A DNA stretch of 63,391 nt. It comes from Nocardia beijingensis NBRC 16342. GTDB lineage: Bacteria; Actinomycetota; Actinomycetes; Mycobacteriales; Mycobacteriaceae. Shown piece by piece: positions 1-7,277 of the stretch. Under the pieces are notes generated by a model, which made no database searches, was not told the origin of the DNA, and saw nothing but the letters and a program-made list of their open reading frames with translations. Where the stretch lies: the NCBI RefSeq assembly GCF_001612785.1, contig NZ_BDBC01000047.1, positions 1 through 63,391 of the forward strand. The letters are read 5' to 3'. A program made the position numbers and the translations under genes. The first letter of the stretch is position 1, and every line of letters begins with the position of its first letter.

Positions 1-3000
1 GCGGCCGCGAGCGCGTCGTCGTCGCCGTGCGCGATCGTGCGCGCGAGCAAGGCGACCAGCGCGTCCACCGGATTCGCCGACGTCGCGCGCGGCGCGGCCA
101 GTCGCTCGAAGAGCGCATCGTAGGTGAGAGATTCGCCCGCGCACAGCAGGGCGCGGCGCGGGCCTGGAACGGTACGCGCCGCGCGGATCAACTCCTCGAC
201 GCCCGGCACGTCGGACAGCGCGACGCCGTTGGCCCACTCGCCCAGCACGCGCCTGCGCTGCTCCCCGCTCAGATCGTCACGGGCGCCGGCCGAACTCGCC
301 TCCAGCGCGGCGGCGAGTTCGGCGACCGTCGGGGTGTCGAACAGCACGCGGACGTCGATCTCAACGCCGAACTCCTCCCGTATCCAGGCCAGCAGCCGAT
401 TGGCCAGCAGTGAATGCCCGCCGAGCTCGAAGAACGAGTCGTCGGCGCCCACCTGGTCCAGGCCGAGAATCCTGGCGTACTGGTCGGCGAGCCTGATCTC
501 GTTGGCCGTGCTCGGTTCCCGGTAGGAATGCGCCGCGCTGCGCACCGGCTCCGGCAGCGCGCGGCGATCGAGCTTGCCGTGCGCGGTCAGCGGAATCTCC
601 GGCAGGACCGCGAAAGCGGCGGGCACCATGTAGTCGGGCAGGACGGCCGCCGCGTGCGCCCGGATCTGGTCGAGATCGAGGTCGTCCTCGGCCGCCACCA
701 CGTAGGCGGCGAGCATCGGACCGATCGCGGCGTCGGTCACCGCGACGACCTCGCAGCGCGCCACCGCGGGATGGCTCGCGATGGCGGCCCGCACCTCGCC
801 GAGTTCGATCCGGTGACCGCGCACCTTCACCTGTTCGTCGGCGCGGCCGACGAATTCGAGCACGCCCGCCTCGTCCCTGCGGGCCAGATCGCCGGTGCGG
901 TACATGCGGCTGCCCGGCCGGTACGGATCGGCGACGAACCGCTCCGCGCTCGATCCCGGCCGGTCGAGATATCCGCGCGCCAATTGCGTTCCGCCCAGAT
1001 ATATTTCGCCGACAACGCCGGAGGGCACCGGGTGCAGGCGGGCGTCGAGCAGATAGACGTGGACGTTGCGATTGGGTACGCCGATCGGCACGATCCCGGT
1101 GCCCTGCGGGCCGTCGACCGTGAAGTGCGTCGCCGAGATCACCGCCTCGGTGGGTCCGTAATGATTGCGTAGCTCGGCGTCGAAGACACCCGCGAATCGG
1201 TCGGCCACCTCGCCGAGCAGCGCTTCCCCGCCGACCGGGACGTAGCGCAGCGCCTGCCACTCGCTCACTTCCGGCAGCATCAGGAACGTGCTCAACTGGG
1301 AGGGCACCATGTGCAGCACGGTCACACCGCAGCGTTCGATGAGTTCCGCCACGTACGGGATGTCGCGGAAGGCACCGGGTTTCGGGATCACCAGACTCGC
1401 GCCGACGGTGAGGGTCACGAAGATGTCCAGCAGCGAGGCGTCGAAGCTCAGCGGCGCCGATTGCAGCAGCCGGTCGGCCGCGGTGATGCCGCCCTCCGCC
1501 GCGAAACCGGTCAGGTGCTCAGCGAGCGCGGCGTGCGGCACCGGCACGCCCTTGGGCTTACCGGTCGAGCCGGAGGTGTAGAGCACGTAGGCGAGATTGT
1601 CCGGCCGCAGCGGGCGCACGCGTTCGGCGTCGGTCGGCGCGTGCGACGGCAGACCGGCGGCGGCCTGCTCGGCGGCCGCCAGCTCGTGCCGGCCGAGCCG
1701 CAGGCGGGGACCGGCCGCGCGATCGAGTGCGTCGACTCGGTCGGCGGGGTCGGCGGGGTCGATCGGCAGGTAGGCCGCGCCCGCCGCGAGCACGGCGAGC
1801 ACCGCGACGACGAACTCCGCCGAGGTGGTGAGCCGCAGCACCACGATGTCCTCGGGCCCGATCCCCTGCCGGATCAGCCAGTGCGCCAGCCGATTGGCCC
1901 GGCTGTGTAACTCGGCGTAGGTGAGGATGACCGGCGCCGTGTCCGCCGCGCCCGGCGCGATGATCGCGACCGCGCCCGGGGTGGCGGCCACGCGCCGTTC
2001 GAACAGCGCGGGCACGGTGGTCGGCGGCGTGCCGGCCAGTTCGCCGTGCGACAGCGCCGCGATGCGTTCCCGCTCCGCCGCCGCGAACAACTCGAGATCG
2101 CCGGCCGCGCGGGACGGCTCGGCCACCGCGGCGCCGACCAGATGCAGGTAGTGCCGCAGCAACTGATCGACGACCGCGTCGGTCAGCAGGTCCGCGGCGT
2201 ATTCGGCTTCCAGATGCACGCCCCGCTCGTCGAGCACCACGTTCAGGCGCAGCGGCAACTGGGCCACCGACCCGCCGAACTGCACGCCGTGCGCGGTGAC
2301 GCCGTCGAAGTCGAATCCGCGCGGGCTCTCGCGCACTCCGAATCCGACGCTCACCAGCTGCTCCAACCCGTCGCGTCCGTCGGCGCGATCCGGATTGACT
2401 TCGCGGACCACGCGATCGATGCCGACATGCTGGTGCGCGAATCCCGCCGTGCAGCTCTCGGCGACGAGCGCGACGAAATCAGCGAAGGAACGTTCCGGGG
2501 CGAACCCGGCGCGCAGCAACAGGGTGTTGCCGAAGTATCCGATGGCCGCCACCGCGGCGGGACCTCGGTTGGTTACCGGCACCGCCACCAGGAAATCCGT
2601 CGCGCCGGTGTAGCGGTGGATTACCGTGTAGTAGGCGGCCAGCAGCACCGCGAACGGCTTGGTGTCGTAGTCGCCCGCGAACGCGTACACCTGGTCGACC
2701 AGTTCGGCGGGCACGTCGAGGGCCCGGTGACCCGCCTGCCGGTTCCCCGCGCCCGCGAGCGCGGATCGGTTCGGCAGTTCCAGTGGTTCCGGCAGCGGCC
2801 GCAGCGTGCGACGCCAGAATTCGACGGCGGCGTCCTCCGGCTCGCCGGTGATGCCGTGCACCGCGACGTCCACGTACTGCGTCGGCATCGTCGCGGACGC
2901 GCCGCGATAGGCGGCGTTGACCTCGGCGCGGAACACGCTCCAGGAGTCGTCGTCCCAGCAGATCGTGTGGGTGACCAGCACGAAGACGAACTCCGCCGCG

Positions 3001-3437
3001 CCGGTGCGCAACAACAGCAGCCGCAGCGGCGCGGCGCGGGTCAGGTCGAACGGTTCGCCGACCGCGCGGCGCGCCAGCACCTCGACCCGGCGGTTGCGGC
3101 TGGATTCCGGCAGGCCGGCGAGATCGACCTCCTGCCACGGGGCGGACAGATCGTCGTGGACCAGCCGGTAAGGCTCGCCGTCCGAAGCCGATCCGTAAGT
3201 GGTGCGCAGGATGTCGTGCCGCGCCACCACGCCATCGACGGCCGCGCGCAGCCGGGCGGCATCCAGCGGGCCGGTCAGCCGGTAGGCGAAGCAGATGTTG
3301 AGGGTGGCGTCGTCGGGGTCCCTGGTCTGCAGGAACCAGGCCCGGCGCTGGCCCGGGGACAGGGGAACCCGCCCGTCACCGGCGCGGGCGGGATCCGCGC
3401 CGTCGCGTAGACGCGCGGAATCGGCGATGGTCGACAT
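1..3437 (-). CDS. NRPS (C-A-T plus start of another domain), siderophore type, partial
   Basis: Non-ribosomal peptide synthetase whose C-terminus lies beyond the left edge; about 1145 codons are visible. An ATG at 3437 starts it, 9 bp after the formyltransferase stop and with GGAG upstream. Residues about 20-450 are a condensation domain, about 470-960 an adenylation domain (YTSGSTGKPKG near 620, YGPTEA, YRTGDL), and about 985-1055 a carrier domain (LGGHSLL, phosphopantetheine serine near 1007). After the carrier the reading continues into EWANGV and LTYDAL, which look like the beginning of an adenylation domain. The condensation motif reads HTICWDD instead of HHxxxDG. The iron box upstream of the formyltransferase and the MbtG-like neighbour suggest siderophore assembly, probably nocobactin/mycobactin type (inference). 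My hand-read A-domain pocket is D-A-L-H-V-V-H-I-S; I do not assign a substrate from it. Confidence 0.9.
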   Translation of the reverse strand, partial: MSTIADSARLRDGADPARAGDGRVPLSPGQRRAWFLQTRDPDDATLNICFAYRLTGPLDAARLRAAVDGVVARHDILRTTYGSASDGEPYRLVHDDLSAPWQEVDLAGLPESSRNRRVEVLARRAVGEPFDLTRAAPLRLLLLRTGAAEFVFVLVTHTICWDDDSWSVFRAEVNAAYRGASATMPTQYVDVAVHGITGEPEDAAVEFWRRTLRPLPEPLELPNRSALAGAGNRQAGHRALDVPAELVDQVYAFAGDYDTKPFAVLLAAYYTVIHRYTGATDFLVAVPVTNRGPAAVAAIGYFGNTLLLRAGFAPERSFADFVALVAESCTAGFAHQHVGIDRVVREVNPDRADGRDGLEQLVSVGFGVRESPRGFDFDGVTAHGVQFGGSVAQLPLRLNVVLDERGVHLEAEYAADLLTDAVVDQLLRHYLHLVGAAVAEPSRAAGDLELFAAAERERIAALSHGELAGTPPTTVPALFERRVAATPGAVAIIAPGAADTAPVILTYAELHSRANRLAHWLIRQGIGPEDIVVLRLTTSAEFVVAVLAVLAAGAAYLPIDPADPADRVDALDRAAGPRLRLGRHELAAAEQAAAGLPSHAPTDAERVRPLRPDNLAYVLYTSGSTGKPKGVPVPHAALAEHLTGFAAEGGITAADRLLQSAPLSFDASLLDIFVTLTVGASLVIPKPGAFRDIPYVAELIERCGVTVLHMVPSQLSTFLMLPEVSEWQALRYVPVGGEALLGEVADRFAGVFDAELRNHYGPTEAVISATHFTVDGPQGTGIVPIGVPNRNVHVYLLDARLHPVPSGVVGEIYLGGTQLARGYLDRPGSSAERFVADPYRPGSRMYRTGDLARRDEAGVLEFVGRADEQVKVRGHRIELGEVRAAIASHPAVARCEVVAVTDAAIGPMLAAYVVAAEDDLDLDQIRAHAAAVLPDYMVPAAFAVLPEIPLTAHGKLDRRALPEPVRSAAHSYREPSTANEIRLADQYARILGLDQVGADDSFFELGGHSLLANRLLAWIREEFGVEIDVRVLFDTPTVAELAAALEASSAGARDDLSGEQRRRVLGEWANGVALSDVPGVEELIRAARTVPGPRRALLCAGESLTYDALFERLAAPRATSANPVDALVALLARTIAHGDDDALAA

Positions 3438-3446
3438 GGCGGCGGA

Positions 3447-4385
3447 TCACTCCGGCGAATCGGTGAGATAGCCCCCGCGCGTGAAGAATTCGGCTCCCGA
3501 CCGTTCCACCCCGTCCGACGTGCGCACCCGGGTCAGCACCAAGCCGGGGTTGCCCCGGTAGGCGTCCGGCCCGCAGACCACGGTGCCGCCGCCCTCCTGC
3601 ACGATCACCCGGCCGGGCGTGCCGCCGTAGCGCGCCTCCGAGACGCGCGCTGCCAGGACCTCGATCTTCTCGCCGCGGTAATAGCTGAAGGCCCGCGGGT
3701 ACGGCTCGGAGAGGGCGCGGACGAACCGCTCCAGATCCACCGCCGGGGTGCGCCAGTCGATGCGGCTGTCGCGCTCGGACCGCTTGTGGAAATAGGTCCG
3801 CTGTGTCTTGTCCTGCGGCCGCCACACCGCGGTGCCGGTCTCCAGCGCGTGCAGCGCCTCCCGGACGGCCCCGGGAATCAATTCCATTCCGGCGAGCACG
3901 AGTTCGGTGCCGGTGGCCTCCGGGCCGATCGGCAGCGAATGCTGCACCAGGATGTCGCCGGTGTCCAGTTGCTCGTCCATCCGGTGCACGGTGAGCCCGA
4001 ACTCGGTCTCCCCGCTGATCAGCGCCCACAGCACCGGCGAGAAGCCGGTGAACTTGGGCAGCAGCGAATCGTGCAGGTTGAGCGTGCCGTGCGGAGGCAG
4101 GTCGTACAGCTCCGGCGGCATCCAGGTGTACCAGCTGTTCACCACGATGACGTCCGGCTCGGCCCGCTTGACCAGGTCGATGGTCTCCGCGTCGGCGCGC
4201 TCGGTCAGGTGCACCGGGATCCCGTGCTCGCGAGCCAGTTCCTCGACCGAGTCCGACCAGATGGCCTTGTAGGACTGTTCGCTGACCGGATGCGTCACCG
4301 CGAGCACCACGTCGTGACCGGAATCGATCAGGGCCTGCAGGGTTTTGCGGCCCCAGGTCTGGAAGCCGAACGACACGATGCGCAT
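3447..4385 (-). CDS. Siderophore N-hydroxylysine formyltransferase (Fmt-like)
   Basis: 312-residue protein of the formyl-tetrahydrofolate-dependent formyltransferase family, related to methionyl-tRNA formyltransferase. The catalytic triad of the family is visible as Asn103 and His105 in NLHDSLLPKFTG and Asp141 in DTGDIL. It sits between an MbtG-like lysine N-hydroxylase and an NRPS, 44 bp after the former and 9 bp before the latter, so the likely role is to formylate the N6-hydroxyl-amine of lysine to give a hydroxamate iron ligand (inference from context; formyl-hydroxylysine is known from nocobactin-family siderophores such as brasilibactin). GAGGA lies 10 nt before the ATG, and an iron box lies directly upstream. 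It is unlikely to be the housekeeping Fmt, given this context and the iron box. Confidence 0.85.
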   Translation of the reverse strand: MRIVSFGFQTWGRKTLQALIDSGHDVVLAVTHPVSEQSYKAIWSDSVEELAREHGIPVHLTERADAETIDLVKRAEPDVIVVNSWYTWMPPELYDLPPHGTLNLHDSLLPKFTGFSPVLWALISGETEFGLTVHRMDEQLDTGDILVQHSLPIGPEATGTELVLAGMELIPGAVREALHALETGTAVWRPQDKTQRTYFHKRSERDSRIDWRTPAVDLERFVRALSEPYPRAFSYYRGEKIEVLAARVSEARYGGTPGRVIVQEGGGTVVCGPDAYRGNPGLVLTRVRTSDGVERSGAEFFTRGGYLTDSPE

Positions 4386-4414
4386 ACCGAACCTATCCTC
4401 GACGAACTCTAAAG

Positions 4415-4433
4415 TAAGGCTAGCCTAGCCTAT
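4415..4433 (-). promoter_or_regulatory. IdeR/DtxR-type iron box upstream of formyltransferase
   Basis: On the minus strand the 19-mer reads ATAGGCTAGGCTAGCCTTA, 15 of 19 matches to the IdeR consensus TTAGGTTAGGCTAACCTAA by hand. It overlaps the stop codon of the lysine hydroxylase and lies 30 bp before the formyltransferase start, so it can control an internal promoter for the formyltransferase and NRPS. Confidence 0.8.
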
Positions 4434-5728
4434 GCAAACGCCGAGTTCGCTCCGAAGTGCCGCACTGCGGCCGGGCGCACCGGGGCGCCCGCCAGCACTC
4501 GATCCGAAAGTTCGCCGAGGCAGCTGAGATTCGGGAATCCCGGCCCTTGCGCCAGCCCCGCCATATTCGGCAGATAGAGCTTCGCCTCTAGCCCGGAGAC
4601 GGCGAGGTCGTGGCCGATGGCCGCCTCCAGCCGCGCCTGGGTGACCGGCCCGCCGACGGCCAGTTCCAGCAGATCGGCGGCGTCGGAATCGAACAGCTCG
4701 AGAAACCACAGCGGCTGTCCGCCGGTCGCGTCGACCACCAGGTCGAACGCGTGCACCTGATCCGGGCGCAGATCGTTGCGCAGGGTCAACGCGACCCCGT
4801 CACCCTGATCGGCCACCCGCACCACCCGGCCCTGCAGGTGATGCACCCGGCTGTCGGCGAGCAGATTCTCCTGCACCCGCACCGAGAAGACGCCGCGATC
4901 GGTGCGCCGCACCACATCCCGCCGCTCCCCCACGCTCAGCGCCCGCCACTTGGCTGGATCACTGTAGAGCGAATTCTCGAAGAAGCTCTCGCCGCGGGTG
5001 TAGATCGTGGCCGCGGGAGAGATCACCGACACGGTCAGCACGTCGTGGCGCACCAGTTCGTCCAGCGCCGAACCGGCGGTCTCCCCGCCGCCGATCACCG
5101 CCGCCCGCGAGGACGCGGGCAGCCGCCTGCGGCAGGCCAGATCCCAGAATTCGGCGATGCTCAGCATTTTCGGATGCCGGGCGAGCGCGCGGTCGCTGCG
5201 CCCCGGGCCGGTGATCATCAACCGGTCGGCGTCGATTTCGGACTCGACGCCGTTCGCGTCCACCACGCGGACCAGCCAGCCGTCGGCGGCCGCCGAGATG
5301 GTGCGCACCGTGCCGAGCACCAGCTCGACCCCGGTCTTGCGCGCGACCCACTGCAAGTATTTCGCCCACACATGATGGTGCGGATGCGGCCTGCCCCGAT
5401 CCACCCATTCGGCGTAGGTGCCCCGCTCGATCAGGAAAGAAGTCCAGCTGAACCGCTGCATCGCCTCGTTGATGGCGCGATTGTGACCCCGCGCCCAGGT
5501 CGAGTGATAGGGAAAGCCGACATCCTTCTCCGGACTGGTGCCGAGCCGGTGCTGACCGTCGGTCCATCCGCCGCTGGCGAGCCAATTGCCGCCGACCGCC
5601 TGCGATTCCACGACGACGACCTCCGGCGCCACCAGCCCGAGTTCGCGCAGCACGTGCGCCTTCGCCGCCACGGCCATGGCCTTGGGGCCGCCACCGACTA
5701 CGAGAAGTCTGTCCACCGGTTCTCCCAT
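4430..5728 (-). CDS. mbtG: L-lysine N6-hydroxylase, MbtG/NbtG-like
   Basis: 432-residue flavin-dependent N-monooxygenase. The FAD-binding motif GGGPKA is at residues 12-17 and the NADPH motif VIGGGETAGS at about 211-220. The stretches GGWTDGQHRLGTSPEKDVGFPY and NLSCLGELSDRVL agree with my memory of mycobacterial MbtG, which hydroxylates the lysine side-chain nitrogen for mycobactin. Length fits the family. It uses NADPH, FAD and O2 in the cytosol. An iron box lies about 100 bp upstream in the divergent promoter. Downstream are a formyltransferase and an NRPS on the same strand, so the hydroxylated lysine is probably formylated and loaded onto the assembly line. An ornithine hydroxylase is possible but less likely given the MbtG resemblance. 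Confidence 0.92.
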   Translation of the reverse strand: MGEPVDRLLVVGGGPKAMAVAAKAHVLRELGLVAPEVVVVESQAVGGNWLASGGWTDGQHRLGTSPEKDVGFPYHSTWARGHNRAINEAMQRFSWTSFLIERGTYAEWVDRGRPHPHHHVWAKYLQWVARKTGVELVLGTVRTISAAADGWLVRVVDANGVESEIDADRLMITGPGRSDRALARHPKMLSIAEFWDLACRRRLPASSRAAVIGGGETAGSALDELVRHDVLTVSVISPAATIYTRGESFFENSLYSDPAKWRALSVGERRDVVRRTDRGVFSVRVQENLLADSRVHHLQGRVVRVADQGDGVALTLRNDLRPDQVHAFDLVVDATGGQPLWFLELFDSDAADLLELAVGGPVTQARLEAAIGHDLAVSGLEAKLYLPNMAGLAQGPGFPNLSCLGELSDRVLAGAPVRPAAVRHFGANSAFA

Positions 5729-5829
5729 CTGTGTTTCCAGCCACTGCGCAGCTATCGGTAGAGCACTCAGCTGTGCGGCTGGTCGCTCGCGGCGACGTCA
5801 CCGTGCGACTGGACATGCACGCACACATG

Positions 5830-5848
5830 TTTGCATAGGCTTACCTTA
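5830..5848. promoter_or_regulatory. IdeR/DtxR-type iron box, divergent promoter
   Basis: TTTGCATAGGCTTACCTTA on the plus strand, 14 of 19 matches to the IdeR consensus. It lies between the lysine hydroxylase (minus) and the secreted protein (plus), 102 bp and 83 bp from their start codons, so it may repress both when iron is plentiful. Confidence 0.7.
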
Positions 5849-5930
5849 TATTGCTAGGGGCAACCGCTCCTGTGGTGGACTCCGCAGGGGCAGGCGAGCA
5901 ATCGCCCTGGAACGAAACGGAAGTATGCAG

Positions 5931-6395
5931 ATGAACAACCGCAAGATCAGAGCAACCGCCGCGGCCTTCGCCATCGCCTCGGCAACGCTTGCCGGCGGAT
6001 TCGCCGGCATCGCACCCGCTACCGCGGCACCCGCCGTGGTCCGCACCGCGGCGCCTTCGGTCGGGGAACTGCAGGCCAAGTTGCAGGTGTTGCTGAACAC
6101 CGGAGCGTCGCGCTCCGCCCGCGCCGCCGAACTGGAGGCGGGCGAGGCCGGATTGCCGATGATCGATCAGATCGCGGGCGTGATGAATTCGGTGCCCAGT
6201 TTCCGGTGGTCGGTTCAGGGCCCGGTCAGCGTCAACGGCGACACCCTCTCCGCCAACCTGATGACGACCGTCGACGGTTTCTCCCCCTTCCCGGCGATCG
6301 AGGTGTCCTGGCGCCGGATCGATGGCACCTGGAAGCTGACCCGCGAATCGGAGTGCACCATCGGCTACTACGCGTCGGTGTCCTGCAGCGTCTGA
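5931..6395 (+). CDS. Secreted MTB12/CFP-2-like low-molecular-weight protein
   Basis: 154-residue exported protein. A positively charged start (MNNRKIR) leads into a hydrophobic stretch and an Ala-rich cleavage region ending near TAAPAVV, so the signal peptide is roughly 33 residues. The mature part (LQAKLQVLLNTG, VMNSVPSF, then a beta-rich end with ISWRR-like and GTWKLTRES segments) resembles the mycobacterial MTB12/CFP-2 low-molecular-weight antigen family, whose function is not established. Two cysteines near the C-terminus (ECTIG, VSCSV) could form a disulphide. I chose ATG 5931 because GGAAG lies 7 nt before it; an in-frame ATG at 5925 is the alternative. The iron box in its promoter and the siderophore genes on both sides suggest an iron-regulated extracellular role (inference). 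Confidence 0.75.
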   Translation: MNNRKIRATAAAFAIASATLAGGFAGIAPATAAPAVVRTAAPSVGELQAKLQVLLNTGASRSARAAELEAGEAGLPMIDQIAGVMNSVPSFRWSVQGPVSVNGDTLSANLMTTVDGFSPFPAIEVSWRRIDGTWKLTRESECTIGYYASVSCSV

Positions 6396-6412
6396 CCGGC
6401 CGCGGCACGACG

Positions 6413-6455
6413 AACGGTCCCGTCGAACTCGGCTTCCGAGTTCCGGGACCGTTTT
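6413..6455 (+). terminator. Rho-independent terminator
   Basis: Perfect 10-bp arms AACGGTCCCG (6413-6422) and CGGGACCGTT (6444-6453) followed by TTTT, starting 17 bp after the stop of the secreted protein gene. A smaller inner hairpin (AACTCGG/CCGAGTT) sits in the loop. Confidence 0.85.
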
Positions 6456-6487
6456 CGCACCGCACGTCCTACGCCTCCACTTCCAAG

Positions 6488-6506
6488 TGTGATTAGGCTA
6501 GCCTTA
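6488..6506 (+). promoter_or_regulatory. IdeR/DtxR-type iron box at the SIP gene start
   Basis: TGTGATTAGGCTAGCCTTA, 14 of 19 to the IdeR consensus, ending 5 bp before the ATG of the siderophore-interacting protein. TAGGCT inside it could serve as a -10 element, so repressor and polymerase would compete directly and the mRNA would be nearly leaderless. Confidence 0.75.
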
Positions 6507-6511
6507 GTCGC

Positions 6512-7213
6512 ATGGGCAGAGGATTCGAAGGCTTGATGTTGAAGGCGTGGCGGGCCGATGACTATCGGCTGACCGTCACCTCGACCGAGCAGATCACCGA
6601 CAAGTTCGTCCGGCTCGGCTTCGACGCGGGTGGCCTGCTCGCCGACCATCCGGTGCATCCGACCCAGTGGGTCCGGCTGTGGATTCCGAACGGGGAGAAG
6701 GAACATCAGCGCGGATACACCCTGGTCGACCCCGACCCGGAGAACGACCGCTTCTGGATCGAATTCGCCCTGCACGACGGCCCGGCCGCGGAATGGGCTC
6801 GAAAAGCCGGGGTGGGTGACGAGATCGACGCCTCGGTCCTCGGTTCGGACTTCCAGCTGCCGGAGACCGCCCACAGCGAGTATCTGATCTTCGGTGACAC
6901 CGCGTCGCTGCCCGCGATCAATTCCCTGCTCGACGCGATCGGCGACACCCCGGCACGGGTCTGGCTGGAATGGCAGTACGAGTCCGACCGCACCCTCCCG
7001 GTCCGCAACAAGCCGCATCACCAGGTCACCTGGCTGCAACGCGTCGACGACGGACGGCTGATGCGCGAGCAAGCCCACGAGATCGACTGCCCGAAAGATG
7101 CTTTCGCGTGGGTGGCCTGCGACGGTCACACCACCCGCTCGATCGTCAAGACGCTCAAGACCGCGCACGCGCTGCCGAAGACTTCGATCAAAGCGCGCGC
7201 CTACTGGAAGTAG
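6512..7213 (+). CDS. Siderophore-interacting protein (FAD-dependent ferric-siderophore reductase)
   Basis: 233-residue SIP/ViuB-family flavoprotein that reduces or releases iron from the imported ferric siderophore in the cytoplasm. An N-terminal ferredoxin-reductase-like FAD domain contains the RGYT motif at 67-70 (family RxYT), and the C-terminal SIP domain carries GDTASLPAI at 128-136. In mycobacteria this domain is fused to the N-terminus of the importer IrtA; here it is a separate gene, convergent with an IrtA/IrtB-like pair. No good ribosome-binding site precedes ATG 6512, so translation is leaderless or begins at ATG 6536, which has GAAGG upstream. Confidence 0.9.
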   Translation: MGRGFEGLMLKAWRADDYRLTVTSTEQITDKFVRLGFDAGGLLADHPVHPTQWVRLWIPNGEKEHQRGYTLVDPDPENDRFWIEFALHDGPAAEWARKAGVGDEIDASVLGSDFQLPETAHSEYLIFGDTASLPAINSLLDAIGDTPARVWLEWQYESDRTLPVRNKPHHQVTWLQRVDDGRLMREQAHEIDCPKDAFAWVACDGHTTRSIVKTLKTAHALPKTSIKARAYWK

Positions 7214-7226
7214 CTTCCATCGAGCA

Positions 7227-7271
7227 GGGCGCGTGGTCCCGCCGCCGGCTCGGCGACGGGACCTCGCGCCC
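7227..7271. terminator. Bidirectional hairpin between convergent genes
   Basis: Fifteen-base arms 7227-7241 and 7257-7271 pair apart from one mismatch; they lie between the SIP stop and the stop of the ABC exporter. No long T-run follows on either side. Confidence 0.65.
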
Positions 7272-7277
7272 GGTTGG

